This document shows positions 8,401 through 17,367 of a stretch of DNA of 38,611 bases, in pieces (the stretch's first letter is position 1; the number at the start of each line of letters is the position of its first letter). The notes below the pieces were generated by a model that saw only the letters and a program-made list of their open reading frames with translations, did not search any database and was not told the origin of the DNA. Position numbers and translations under genes: made by a program. The stretch covers positions 1 through 38,611 of the forward strand of contig JAIDUG010000054.1 in the NCBI GenBank assembly GCA_029060305.1, read 5' to 3'. The stretch is from Ruminococcus sp. (lineage in GTDB: Bacteria; Bacillota; Clostridia; Oscillospirales; Ruminococcaceae).

Positions 8401-9071
8401 TTGCGATTGAACAGAATGAGCCTTACAGTGCGTATATTATTGACTGGCTTATGCCGGATATGAACGGCATTGAACTTGTCCGCAGAATCCGCAGAATAAT
8501 AGGCGATATGACACCGATTATTATAATCACCGCATACGACTGGGCAGATATTGAGGAAGAAGCTAAAGAAGCCGGTGTTACCGCATTCTGTTCAAAACCG
8601 CTTTTCTTTTCCGAATTGCGTTCTGTTCTTGCCACACCTTATATGGAACAGGAAAATACAGCGGAATCGGAAGATGATGAATTATGCTTTGAGGGGAAAA
8701 AAATACTGTTGGTTGAGGATAATGAACTCAATCAGGAAATAGCTCAGGCTATTCTTGAGAATGTCGGTTTCATTATTGACACGGCTGATGACGGAACAGT
8801 AGCAGTAGATATGATAAAGAATATGCCAGCAGATACATATAATATTATTCTTATGGATATTCAGATGCCTGTTATGAACGGTTATGAGGCTACGAAAGAA
8901 ATCCGTTCATTAGATGACCCGATAAAAGCAAATATTCCTATTGTTGCTATGACGGCAAATGCTTTTGAAGAAGACAAACAGGAAGCTATTAACGCAGGAA
9001 TGAACGGTCATATTGCAAAGCCTATTGATATAGAAAAACTTATGGAAACTCTGAAAGATATTCTGAATTAA
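5406..9071 (+). CDS. BvgS-type hybrid sensor histidine kinase with two periplasmic-type binding domains and two receivers
   Basis: A membrane sensor kinase of about 1221 residues. After an N-terminal membrane segment come two extracellular Bac_3-type solute-binding domains (about 40-265 and 280-510) and a transmembrane helix near 513-538. A PAS-like linker follows, then a HisKA domain with the phospho-acceptor His721 in MSHDIRTPMN and an HATPase domain with GTGLGLA. Two receiver domains end the protein, with likely acceptor Asp near 1013 (IIDWLMPD) and near 1151 (ILMDIQMPV). There is no Hpt and no DNA-binding output domain, so a separate partner must complete the phosphorelay; none is adjacent. 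The start is ATG 5406, eight bases after AGGAGG; a TTG upstream has no ribosome site. The two binding domains suggest sensing of an amino acid or similar small solute. Confidence 0.93.
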   Translation: MQDRKKSYIRMIIAFMMCLIFTMSNFITESAGEESNNQTVKAGIFGFEGYHMKDETGCLTGYGIEFLNMVSEYSHLNFQYTGYERGWGEMLEMLEKGEIDVVTSARRTDEREERFAFSYPIGRNDTVLSVRLDNTRLHSNDYDTYDGMIVGQIKGSSQNQSLVNFAEKKGFSYKVKEYADSDILTEALQKGEVDAILSSNLRKAENEKTLDIIEEDNFYAIVRKDDTELLEEINYAIEQMDMNEGDWKNVLFYHYYGPIYSSELTFTEREKEYIREVVSGEKKITVTAIGNREPYSYVENGELKGILPDYFDYIMELAGLPYEIIVPKDKQDYFNMADTNSVDVVIDRIRAVSTFEDEVYRGFNTDPYMTTGMARVIRQDFVGDIKKVAVADSQSKSLIIQELQGDVEFLSYASREDAIQAVLNREADVAYVYAYAAQLFVNHDTTHSLYYSIANNMNMDFQMYVPDSTDHELITILNKCIHQVSNDMLNQFVSKYTTYSNGNMNFLQYLQSNPNIMFAVTFTVAMIICLFTILYLKGRWNRRLLNATEQANREMSEQLAIVEALSHDYTNVYAVNEKTGTARIVKLEGYVVEGLKKDSTEEHPYTPILQQYINTRVHIEDRQYLTEALSLENVKNQLSMNSEYNGSYRIQADGEEHHFQYTYVKVKDNSSAHNSFILAGFRNIDEMIHKEQEQNEILTEALAQAQYANNAKTTFLNNMSHDIRTPMNAIIGFTSLAVTHIDNKSQVQDYLGKILTSSNHLLSLINDVLDMSRIESGKVKIEEKEVSLPEIMHDLKTIVQADVKSKQLEFYIDTLDVVNEMIICDKLRLNQVLLNILSNAMKYTKSGGMVSVRVIQTSEVQEDYASYEFRVKDTGIGMSPEFLKHVFEPFEREQTATVSGIQGTGLGLAITKNIVDMMNGTILVESEEGKGSEFIVKFRFKVAGQPVQSQRLEQLADLRALVVDDDVNTCVSVSKMLSNIGMHPDWTTRGKEAVIRTEFAIEQNEPYSAYIIDWLMPDMNGIELVRRIRRIIGDMTPIIIITAYDWADIEEEAKEAGVTAFCSKPLFFSELRSVLATPYMEQENTAESEDDELCFEGKKILLVEDNELNQEIAQAILENVGFIIDTADDGTVAVDMIKNMPADTYNIILMDIQMPVMNGYEATKEIRSLDDPIKANIPIVAMTANAFEEDKQEAINAGMNGHIAKPIDIEKLMETLKDILN

Positions 9072-9149
9072 AGGCGGTTATATTTTACATATATACCATA
9101 AAAATTATACATAACATATAAAAGGAAACGGATAAATTTAAGAAATATG

Positions 9150-9177
9150 TTGACATAACTAAAAAATTGAGTATAAT
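9150..9177 (+). promoter_or_regulatory. Sigma-A promoter of the M60 peptidase operon
   Basis: TTGACA at 9150-9155 and TATAAT at 9172-9177 are both perfect hexamers with a 16-base spacer. Transcription would start near 9184 and cover the peptidase, LPXTG protein and sortase genes up to the terminator at 16754. Confidence 0.8.
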
Positions 9178-9269
9178 GTAATCATAAACATATATGAACG
9201 ACAGTTTGCAGACAATAAAGGTCTTTATAGTAAAGTAAAAATTTACGAAATCAGAAAGGATTAATGGTT

Positions 9270-12200
9270 ATGAGTGAAAAAATAAGAAAACGTGATTTGA
9301 AAAGAAAAATAGCTTTCTTGTTGGCATTATCTATGGTATGCAGTTTTCCGCAATCAGTGAGTGCCGAATCTTCCCTTTCTAATATCAATGAAACTCAGGA
9401 TAACAATGATGATGTTTTAACTGAAAATGACAATGATAATCAGACACAATCGTCAGACGAAAAAACTGAAAGTGAAGATGTTCTTTCTGCATTAAGTGGC
9501 AATGAAGAAGTAAAATCCGGTGATGTAGGTAAGATTGAAGTTGCTGTTCAGAATATGTTTGATTTCGGAAATGATGTCAAAGCAACGGCAACGTTAATTA
9601 GTCCGGACGGTTTTACTACTACCGAAAAGGAATTTCTTATCAGTAAAGATATTGAAGAACGCAAGGTAGATTTTGATAATCTTGCTGACGGTACATATGT
9701 ACTTAAAGTTAAAGCAAATGGTTTTGCTGAATATGAGCAGGCAATAGTTGTGGAAAATCAGATGATGTATACCGTAAGACTTACTACAGGTTTCTGCAAC
9801 GGTTACGATTACGCAAATGACAGTGAAAGTCAGCACCCTGGTGTGCTTTTAATCGGCGATGTCAACAATGACGGCATTATAGATGATGCTGATGACAGCG
9901 ATAAGGAAATACTTATTGATGCTATTGACGGAAGACACGTTTCTGACGATTATATTACTGACCTGAATAATGACGGCGAAACAAATCTCATAGACCTTAT
10001 GTTTTTTTCAAAGGGCTATAAAGAGGCAGAGGACAAAAATATAAAGGCTTCTGTTGAAATCAGTGTTTCACCATTGGCTATAAGTATACAGGCTTCTGAG
10101 GGTACAAGCGTTGAGGGTGATTTGGCACAATTGCTGAATAACAACGACGATACAGCAGAATCGGTAAAACTTATGCCAGCTAATGATGATGAAATTTCCG
10201 AGGAAAATCCAGTATCTGTTGACATTGATATGACTAACGGCGGTACTGCTACTTCTATTGAGGAAATCACTGTCCATACAGGCAACAATGGAGAAAGTTC
10301 AGTTGACGAGGGAAATATTGTTATTGAATATATTGACGAAAACGGCGAAGACAAGGAAATGCCGGTATATTTCAAGAAAAGTGTTTCCGCTCTCAGTGAA
10401 AGTGAAGTAATCGCTGAAATTGACGAAAACGGAAATATTCATGTTCACCTCGGAAATCAGGTGGCTGTAAAGAAAGTTAAACTGACTATCACAAAGATGA
10501 CTGAGGGCAGTAACAATCTTGTGGAAATCAGTAAGGTTGAGTTTCTTAACGGTATGGAAAACCGTATTCCTGAGCCTTCAATGGATAGACCCGAAAATCT
10601 GAAAGCAAAGGCAGGAAGTGAAAGGTTTGATATTTCGTGGTCTCCGTGTGTCAACGTTACCGGTTACGAGGTACAGGTAAAAGTCGGCAACAAGATTATT
10701 CAGACCTTTGAGACAACTTTAAATTCAGCTACAATAAGCGGAAACGACATTAAGAATTATACAACCTATACGGTAAATGTACAGTCGGTCAACGGTACAT
10801 GGAAAAGCGGTTACTGTGACCCTATAGATGTTACTCCGGTAGCAACAAAACGTCCCGACAAGCCCGATAATGTAAAGGCTTCAGGAATCTATAAGGGTAT
10901 CAAGGTGAGCTGGGACAATATGGACGATACTCAGTCTTATGAAGTCTACTATAAATTAAAAGCAGATGAAAAAGCCGAATATACTAAAGTTGATAAGATT
11001 GTATCAAACAGCTATACTATAAATAATCTTGAATCTATGGAAGAATACGAAGTTTATGTTGTAGGTGTTAATGAACTCGGTTCAAGTCCTGAATCAATTC
11101 ACTGTCTTGTATCGACCTCTGATTTAAATTCTGCTGAAATGCCGAGATATAACCTTATTAACCGTGACGAAGAGGGTAAACCAGGTTCTGCACATATTGT
11201 GGACGTAAAGAGATACGGTGCAAGTATGATAGACAGTCCGCTTGATACGGAAGACGGTACTGCCTGGGGTGCTGTTGACGGTGATCCGTTCTCCTATTAC
11301 TACAGAGAGGGTCCTAATGACGGTGGCTGGAATGGTCTCGGACAAAACGGTCTTACATATACTTTCGATGATGAATATACTTTTGATACAATCGCTATAC
11401 TTACAACTAATACTACTATCGACTTCACACATTTCAAATGGTGGGATAAGGACGGCAACGAAAGCAGTTTAGGCGGAGCTTGGGACTATATGAACTATTC
11501 CTCAAGAAAGACTGATTCAGAGGGCAGACCTTATTATGTAATTAAACTTCCGTCTGCAATAACAGCATCTAAATTCCAGATTGGTATTTCAAACTGGGGT
11601 CCGGCTGTTACCGTTTCTGAGACGTATTTCTACCATTACGATACTTTAATGGATGAAATTATGGACTTATATGTAGATGATTTGCACACTGTCCTGAAAG
11701 AAGAAGTTACTCAGAAAACTATTGATACTCTCCGTGAAAAAGTAGAGACCCCTGACGAATTTGGCGAAATCAATCCTGATACAGACGCTTTACTCCGTGA
11801 ACTCGAAACAGCAGAAAAAATTCTCAACGCTGAATCACTCAGCAGTGCAGTAGAAATACATAGCGGTATAACTACATCTGATACAGGACGTGGTTTCAGC
11901 GGTCTCAACGCATGGCAACCGCTCGGCGTTACTATCGGTACAGGAGAAGAGTTAACAGTCTATGTAGGAAGCAACAAGAAGAAAACAGGCGAAAAGACGC
12001 AGTTACGTCTCATTGTTACACAGTATCATTCTGAATCAGGTAATGTTGTTCTCGACGGTGCTAACCTTAACGTCGGTGCAAATACATTCAAGCTGTCTAA
12101 GGGTTCACTTGCAGGTGTTGAAAACGGCGGAGCTTTGTATATTCAGTATCAGGGTGCAAGCGATACATCTGAAAAATATTCAGTACGTGTAACGGGCGGT

Positions 12201-14570
12201 TCGGAAGTGCCTTTCCTTGACCTCTACAAAGTTACTGACGAAGAAGAACGTATGAACAGAGCAGTTGAATATATAAATAAACTTGACAAATACGTGCCTA
12301 CAGTTGAATCACTCCACAATAAACTCCATAAGGATTCAGGAAATAAGTTCCTTGATTATGACTATGACGAGGCAAACTGTATTCTTGGAGCATCTGATAT
12401 TATGCTTGATACTATGATGTATTCACTTCCTGCAAAACAGATACTTGCCGGAATGGGCAAAGGTACAGCAGAAGAACGAGCAAAGACACTTCTGACATCT
12501 ATGCAGGCAACAGAAGATATGATGTACCTTTTCTATCAGCATAAGGGTCTTAATGCTTCTGCACCGACTGAAATTAATCAGATTCCTAAGGGACATCAAA
12601 ATATACGTTATCAGCGTATGTTTTCAGGTGCGTTTATGTATGCTTCTGGAAATCATATCGGTATTGAATGGGGTTCAGCACCTGCTATGATGAACAGTAC
12701 AGGTGTTGTTGCAGACGAGAACGGTAAATATGTAAGCGGAAATTATTACGGCTGGGGCATTGCACACGAAATCGGTCACTGTATCAATCAGGGCGATTAC
12801 GCTGTTGCTGAAATCACAAACAACTACTTCTCACAGCTTGCACAGGCACAGGACAAAAATGAGGGAATGCGTTTCCAGTATGAAAACATATTCAAGAAAG
12901 TCACATCGGGTACAAAGGGTGATTGTTCAAATATCGCAACACAGATTGGTATATACTGGCAGTTACACCTTGCATATGATAAGGGTCTGAATTTCAGGAC
13001 TTATTCCGACTATGAAGAACAACTGGCTAATCTCTTCTATGCAAGAGTTGACACATATTCAAGAGACCCGAAGTCTGCTCCGCCTGTTATAGATGATACT
13101 GCAACTTCTGCTGATAATGCTGTGGCACTTACACTTGACGGAGATTCAGACCAGAAACTTATGCGTCTTGCTTGTGCGGCAGCAGAGAAGAATATTCTTG
13201 AATACTTTGAACGCTGGGGCAAAACTCCTGACGAAACAACTATAAAATATGCAAGCCAGTTTGAAAAGGAAACAAGAGCTATCTATCTTGCAAACGACGA
13301 TTCACGTATTTACGCACTTAACGGAAAGGGTAGTGTTTTAGGTACTGAAAGCAAGGTTAAGGCTATCGAAGATGTTTCTGTAAATATCGGAAAAGTCGCA
13401 AACAAGGTTGACCTTAAATTTACTTCTTCTGGTATTCCCGAAAGTGATATACTCGGTTATGAGGTAATCCGTTGCACTATATCCGGCGGAAAAGTTGAAG
13501 AAGTTCCGGTCGGATTCTCAACAGGTAATGAATTTACTGATACAGTTACAACTCTCAATAACCGTACTGTATTCTATAAGGTTACACTTGTTGACCATTA
13601 TCTTAATCGTTCAGCAGTATTTACTACAAAAACAGTAAAGATTGAACACGACGGCAGTATGGATAAAACTAACTGGAGTATCAGCACCCACGGTCTTGAA
13701 GCGGAAGCTGTTGTCAGTGATGCTACAGATGAAATGCCTTGTGAACAGATAAAGAGCGTTCCGGCAGAACAGGCTTTAGACGATAATTTTGATACAATCT
13801 ATACTCCGACAGTAGACGGCGACAAAGCTGAAATCGTTATTGATTTCAATCAGACACTTACAGTTTCAGGTCTGAAATATACTGCCGGTGACGGAAATTC
13901 TGTCGGTGATTATGAAGTCTATGTAATGGAAAACAATGAATGGATTCTCGTATCAAACGGTACTTTCAAGGGAAGTAAAACGGTTTATTTCGCAAACAGT
14001 GATGATAAGTATGTCAGCACTTATTCCGCAACAGCCGTTAAACTTGTACTTCTCAATCAGGACGGAAAAACTGTTTCAATTGCTGAACTCGATGTTCTCG
14101 GTGTAACCGGTGATAATGTTGACTTCCGCAGAACAGAGGGCGATTCAACTACTGTTATCGGTACTCTAAGCGAGGACTATTTGTACGATAAAGATAAAAA
14201 TGAAGTTATTCCAAAAGGCTCACTCATATTTACGGGTGAATATAAAGGCAATCCGGCTTATAACGTTGTTATCCTTTATGATGTTGACGGCAAAATTGTA
14301 GGCGGTGTTGACGAGGACGGTTACGTTGCATCTCAGCAGATTATTCTTGCAGATGTACCGGAAAAAGGTAATATTGCAAATGTATCAGAGGGTACATGGA
14401 TTTACTGGATTGAACCCGACCAGCTTAAAAATATGGATATGCCTGAGCAGGTACGTGTTGAACTTTACAGAGTAAATAACGCACTTACAAATGAGGGACA
14501 GCGTCTTGTCAGTGATTCATTGCTTGAAACTGTACCTGATAAACTTCCGGCTATTACTTTAGGTAAGTGA
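9270..14570 (+). CDS. Secreted multidomain M60-type (mucin-directed) metallopeptidase with a dockerin
   Basis: This exported protein of about 1766 residues has a signal peptide ending near residue 30. A type I dockerin lies at about 196-252 (GDVNNDGIIDDADD, then DLNNDGETNLID). Two fibronectin III domains follow at about 440-620 and a discoidin-like (F5/8 C) domain at about 640-790. The M60/enhancin-type beta domain begins near 856, followed by the zinc peptidase. Its catalytic motif HEIGH is at 1166-1170 with a likely third ligand Glu1181. The C terminus has another Fn3-like and another F5/8-like domain. M60 peptidases cut glycoproteins such as mucins, so host or dietary glycoprotein is the likely target. 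ATG 9270 is chosen because it lies nine bases after AAAGGA; ATG 9264 is only three away. There is no wall anchor of its own; the dockerin offers attachment to a cohesin. Confidence 0.9.
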   Translation: MSEKIRKRDLKRKIAFLLALSMVCSFPQSVSAESSLSNINETQDNNDDVLTENDNDNQTQSSDEKTESEDVLSALSGNEEVKSGDVGKIEVAVQNMFDFGNDVKATATLISPDGFTTTEKEFLISKDIEERKVDFDNLADGTYVLKVKANGFAEYEQAIVVENQMMYTVRLTTGFCNGYDYANDSESQHPGVLLIGDVNNDGIIDDADDSDKEILIDAIDGRHVSDDYITDLNNDGETNLIDLMFFSKGYKEAEDKNIKASVEISVSPLAISIQASEGTSVEGDLAQLLNNNDDTAESVKLMPANDDEISEENPVSVDIDMTNGGTATSIEEITVHTGNNGESSVDEGNIVIEYIDENGEDKEMPVYFKKSVSALSESEVIAEIDENGNIHVHLGNQVAVKKVKLTITKMTEGSNNLVEISKVEFLNGMENRIPEPSMDRPENLKAKAGSERFDISWSPCVNVTGYEVQVKVGNKIIQTFETTLNSATISGNDIKNYTTYTVNVQSVNGTWKSGYCDPIDVTPVATKRPDKPDNVKASGIYKGIKVSWDNMDDTQSYEVYYKLKADEKAEYTKVDKIVSNSYTINNLESMEEYEVYVVGVNELGSSPESIHCLVSTSDLNSAEMPRYNLINRDEEGKPGSAHIVDVKRYGASMIDSPLDTEDGTAWGAVDGDPFSYYYREGPNDGGWNGLGQNGLTYTFDDEYTFDTIAILTTNTTIDFTHFKWWDKDGNESSLGGAWDYMNYSSRKTDSEGRPYYVIKLPSAITASKFQIGISNWGPAVTVSETYFYHYDTLMDEIMDLYVDDLHTVLKEEVTQKTIDTLREKVETPDEFGEINPDTDALLRELETAEKILNAESLSSAVEIHSGITTSDTGRGFSGLNAWQPLGVTIGTGEELTVYVGSNKKKTGEKTQLRLIVTQYHSESGNVVLDGANLNVGANTFKLSKGSLAGVENGGALYIQYQGASDTSEKYSVRVTGGSEVPFLDLYKVTDEEERMNRAVEYINKLDKYVPTVESLHNKLHKDSGNKFLDYDYDEANCILGASDIMLDTMMYSLPAKQILAGMGKGTAEERAKTLLTSMQATEDMMYLFYQHKGLNASAPTEINQIPKGHQNIRYQRMFSGAFMYASGNHIGIEWGSAPAMMNSTGVVADENGKYVSGNYYGWGIAHEIGHCINQGDYAVAEITNNYFSQLAQAQDKNEGMRFQYENIFKKVTSGTKGDCSNIATQIGIYWQLHLAYDKGLNFRTYSDYEEQLANLFYARVDTYSRDPKSAPPVIDDTATSADNAVALTLDGDSDQKLMRLACAAAEKNILEYFERWGKTPDETTIKYASQFEKETRAIYLANDDSRIYALNGKGSVLGTESKVKAIEDVSVNIGKVANKVDLKFTSSGIPESDILGYEVIRCTISGGKVEEVPVGFSTGNEFTDTVTTLNNRTVFYKVTLVDHYLNRSAVFTTKTVKIEHDGSMDKTNWSISTHGLEAEAVVSDATDEMPCEQIKSVPAEQALDDNFDTIYTPTVDGDKAEIVIDFNQTLTVSGLKYTAGDGNSVGDYEVYVMENNEWILVSNGTFKGSKTVYFANSDDKYVSTYSATAVKLVLLNQDGKTVSIAELDVLGVTGDNVDFRRTEGDSTTVIGTLSEDYLYDKDKNEVIPKGSLIFTGEYKGNPAYNVVILYDVDGKIVGGVDEDGYVASQQIILADVPEKGNIANVSEGTWIYWIEPDQLKNMDMPEQVRVELYRVNNALTNEGQRLVSDSLLETVPDKLPAITLGK

Positions 14571-14594
14571 AAAATAACAGGAAAGGAGTAAGTT

Positions 14595-16205
14595 ATGTTA
14601 AAAAATTTTTTAATAGGCACGTTTGCTGTTTTAATGATAAGCACGGCTACTTCTATAAATTCTATAGCCGGAGAGATTGATAATACAACAGATGAAGTAA
14701 TAAATGTAACTGAAGAAACATTAACTTATGATGTTACTGTTGATGTCACTTCCGGCAATGTAATATTAATATCTGAAGATGCTGAAAGATATGGGATTAA
14801 TACTGTAAAATTAAATATGGAAGTCAATGCTGAAGATGTTTATTGTGAGTTTGACCCTGAAAATTCAGTAAAGATTACGGCAAGCCGTTATAATTATGAT
14901 AATGAATCACATATGCTTAATATTTATATGTCCGGAACAGACCCGCTTTTTGACAGTGACGGCAAATTAAGTATAGGAAGTATAAAGAACGGTTCGGGAG
15001 AATTGGTTACTGATATAAAGGTGAAGTCCGTGGATTATGTTTTTGATAATGATATTGTATCTTTTGAAGTTGAGAATCCTGAATTACCTGAAGAAACAAC
15101 TACAAAGGAAGAAATTACAACAACCACTACAGCAACCAAACCTGCAACGACTACTACAACAACTAAAACTGCAATGACTACTACAACAGCCAAACCTGCA
15201 ACAACTACTACAGCAACTAAACCTGTAACTACAACGTCTACCAAAAAGCAGACAACGACTTCTGCTACTTCCACAACAAAGCCAGCAACTACTACAACCG
15301 CAACAGTCAAGGACGATTTGACAGGAGTTCTCAGGATTGAAGAATCAGGTGAAATAATACTGGTATCTAATCACGCAGAAGAAGACGGAATTAATACTCT
15401 CCAGTTAAGTCTTAATATTGATACGGGTGATGACGCTGAAATTTCATTTGAGTTTAATCCTGAAAATAAAAACAAGATTTCGGAATATCGTGTGGACGGA
15501 AATACTCTCAATATTTATATGTCCGGAACAGAACACCTTTTCGATGATAAAAATTCGTTGAATTTAGGCGTAATAAAGGTAACGGATAAATTCGGACACG
15601 ATATTGTTTACAGTATAAGTACAACGGAAGAGTCTCTGAAATATGTTTATGTTAATAATATAGTAAATGTCAGACTTACTATTGAGGGAACACATATAAT
15701 AACTGCATTCACAACGACTACTACAACTTCCGCAACAACTACCTCAACGAAAACTACTACCGCAACAACTACTTCAGATTCGACAACAAAAGAAATTACA
15801 TCAACTTCCACAACGAAAACAACAACTTCTAAAACTACAACAACTACAGTGACTACTGAAGCACCGCATATTGCATCTGACGACGAACTTTGTGAATGGT
15901 CAATGAAAAACTACAACGACGAAAAAGGTATTATGCCGGATTCTGCTGAAATTTCTGAGACGGCTGACGGTAAGTATCAGATTACTTTGACTGACAAGTC
16001 CGACAATGTTCTTGATGTCTATTTGATTAATCCGGAAACCGGTATCGGTACAGATTCGTCAGGCAACAGGGTTGACCTTCCTAAGACAGGTAACAATTCA
16101 TTGAGGAATATTTTAACGTCTGTTGGTGCATTGATTATGACGGCATCAGGTTTTTTTGCTGTAAAACATTCCGGCACAGGTCGCCGTAAAAAAGATGAGC
16201 AGTAA
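14595..16205 (+). CDS. LPXTG wall-anchored protein with two copies of a beta domain on Thr-rich stalks
   Basis: A 536-residue surface protein with a signal peptide (residues 1-27). Two homologous domains of about 110 residues (about 45-158 and 244-365) share LNIYMSGT, LF, and a following L-x-GxI strand. Each is followed by a low-complexity Thr tract (159-238 and 370-425). A conserved 65-residue pre-anchor segment ends in LPKTG near 495, then a hydrophobic helix and an RRKK tail, the classic sortase signal. It starts 24 bases after the peptidase gene and overlaps the sortase gene by 11 bases, so the three are cotranscribed. The duplicated domain has the size and strand pattern of a cohesin or carbohydrate-binding domain, but I cannot assign it. 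If it is a cohesin, it would hold the dockerin-bearing peptidase on the wall. Confidence 0.85.
   Translation: MLKNFLIGTFAVLMISTATSINSIAGEIDNTTDEVINVTEETLTYDVTVDVTSGNVILISEDAERYGINTVKLNMEVNAEDVYCEFDPENSVKITASRYNYDNESHMLNIYMSGTDPLFDSDGKLSIGSIKNGSGELVTDIKVKSVDYVFDNDIVSFEVENPELPEETTTKEEITTTTTATKPATTTTTTKTAMTTTTAKPATTTTATKPVTTTSTKKQTTTSATSTTKPATTTTATVKDDLTGVLRIEESGEIILVSNHAEEDGINTLQLSLNIDTGDDAEISFEFNPENKNKISEYRVDGNTLNIYMSGTEHLFDDKNSLNLGVIKVTDKFGHDIVYSISTTEESLKYVYVNNIVNVRLTIEGTHIITAFTTTTTTSATTTSTKTTTATTTSDSTTKEITSTSTTKTTTSKTTTTTVTTEAPHIASDDELCEWSMKNYNDEKGIMPDSAEISETADGKYQITLTDKSDNVLDVYLINPETGIGTDSSGNRVDLPKTGNNSLRNILTSVGALIMTASGFFAVKHSGTGRRKKDEQ
15088..15315 (+). repeat. Thr-codon low-complexity tract (first stalk)
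   Basis: Runs of ACA/ACT codons broken by Lys-Pro-Ala and Ser encode the first Thr-rich stalk. The DNA is prone to slippage, so its length may vary between strains. A second tract lies at about 15705-15870. Confidence 0.8.
15705..15870 (+). repeat. Thr-codon low-complexity tract (second stalk)
   Basis: A second run of ACA/ACT/ACG codons with Ser and Lys encodes the stalk between the second beta domain and the pre-anchor region. It is likely glycosylated and extended. Confidence 0.78.
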
Positions 16206-16746
16206 GTTATCCGCTGATACCAAAAACAAACGAACAAAAAAGCAATGGTTTATGTTTATAACAGGACTTCTTGCAATGATAGTCGGCATGAGTGTTCTCG
16301 GATTTTTTGGTATCAGAAAAGTGTATCGTGAAATTAACAAGCAAAAAATGATGCGTGAAAACGTTGTAATTGAAATCGCCGACCTTAAAATAAAAGCTCC
16401 TGTTCTTGAGGGAACTGACAACAAAACTCTGGCAAAGGCTACAGGGCATTTTCCGGAAACCGGTGCGGTAGGTTCAGGCAACTATTGTATTGCAGGTCAT
16501 AGCAGTACCATTTACAAGGAGTATTTTAATAATCTGAAAAATGTAGAGCTTGGAATGGAAATAAACCTTTACAATGTGGAAAAAGAGTGCTATACATATG
16601 TTGTAACGGAAAATTTTATAGTTGAACCGAATGAAGTATGGATACTTAATGATTTCGGGGACGACAGAGTAACAATTGTCACCTGTACTGACGACGGCTC
16701 ACAGCGTCAGATAGTTGTAGGTACGAAAAAGAATGAAAGTCAATAA
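16195..16746 (+). CDS. Dedicated sortase (class D-like) transpeptidase
   Basis: Sortases cut LPXTG-type signals and join the protein to the cell wall. This 183-residue protein has an N-terminal membrane helix (about 20-42) and the full catalytic set: His in IAGHSS, Cys in TIVTCT and Arg in RQIVVG. The gene starts inside the end of the LPXTG gene (ATGAGCAGTAA overlap), so the two are translationally coupled and the neighbour is the obvious substrate. Class is judged from the short size and the sequence around Cys; class B or E cannot be fully excluded. A terminator follows at once. Confidence 0.9.
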   Translation: MSSKLSADTKNKRTKKQWFMFITGLLAMIVGMSVLGFFGIRKVYREINKQKMMRENVVIEIADLKIKAPVLEGTDNKTLAKATGHFPETGAVGSGNYCIAGHSSTIYKEYFNNLKNVELGMEINLYNVEKECYTYVVTENFIVEPNEVWILNDFGDDRVTIVTCTDDGSQRQIVVGTKKNESQ

Positions 16747-16753
16747 AGTAATC

Positions 16754-16786
16754 CGCCCTCGGAATAGTTTCTGAGGGCGTTTTTTT
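16754..16786 (+). terminator. Rho-independent terminator of the peptidase/LPXTG/sortase operon
   Basis: CGCCCTCGGAA pairs with TTCTGAGGGCG around a short loop (16754-16779), followed by seven T. Confidence 0.9.
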
Positions 16787-16826
16787 ATGGTGGAGTTTAA
16801 TTCCATGACCTGTTATAAAATAATGA

Positions 16827-16855
16827 TTGACTTGAAAATGAAAATATGATATAAT
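16827..16855 (+). promoter_or_regulatory. Sigma-A promoter of the folate operon
   Basis: TTGACT at 16827-16832 and TATAAT at 16850-16855 have a 17-base spacer. The leader is very short (about 20 bases) and carries AGAGGAGG before the ATG at 16881. Confidence 0.85.
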
Positions 16856-16880
16856 AAAATTCCAGAGGAGGCGTATAATT

Positions 16881-17366
16881 ATGAATCTTGAACTGACAAA
16901 CAAAATTCTTGCCAATGAAACATACCACAAAGAACTTGAAGAACTTCGCAGACTTGAAAAAGACCGTATTTTCTGCGGTCATGATATTCAGCACTTTCTT
17001 GACATTGCAAGGATAACAATGATTATATGCCACGAAAAAGGTATTGACGTTATGCCGGATTTGATTTATTCTGCTTCTCTGCTTCACGATATAGGACGTA
17101 CAAAAGAATATTCGGAAAATATCCCTCATCATATTGCAGGAAAGGAAATCGCTGAAAAAATTCTTGATGAAACGGGGTGCAGTTCCGGCATTAAAAACCG
17201 TATTTTAAGCCTTATCGTCAATCACAGAAATCAGCAGAATGAAAAGGATTCACTCGAAAGTATATTCTACATGGCAGATAAGAAATCACGTCTTTGCTTT
17301 GCTTGTCCGTCGAGGAAAATTTGCAACTGGAAAGAAGAAAAGAAAAATATGAATATTGAGGTGTAA
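16881..17366 (+). CDS. HD-domain hydrolase of the folate operon
   Basis: A 161-residue HD-superfamily metal-dependent phosphohydrolase. The metal-binding residues are visible as GHDIQHF near residue 34, the HD pair in LLHDIGRTKEY, and a later NHR. The C terminus carries a Cys cluster, CFACPSRKIC, that could bind metal. It is the first gene of the operon, with AGAGGAGG ahead of ATG 16881, and ends one base before folP. Small HD proteins of this kind often accompany folate genes. A role in removing phosphate from the dihydroneopterin precursor would fit the pathway, which has no other enzyme here for that step, but the substrate is not known from the sequence. Confidence 0.8.
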   Translation: MNLELTNKILANETYHKELEELRRLEKDRIFCGHDIQHFLDIARITMIICHEKGIDVMPDLIYSASLLHDIGRTKEYSENIPHHIAGKEIAEKILDETGCSSGIKNRILSLIVNHRNQQNEKDSLESIFYMADKKSRLCFACPSRKICNWKEEKKNMNIEV

Positions 17367-17367
17367 T

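Noticed and set aside
15035..15310. A minus-strand open frame of about 91 codons, very rich in Val.
   Set aside because: It is the mirror image of the Thr-codon tract of the LPXTG gene and has no ribosome site or domain.
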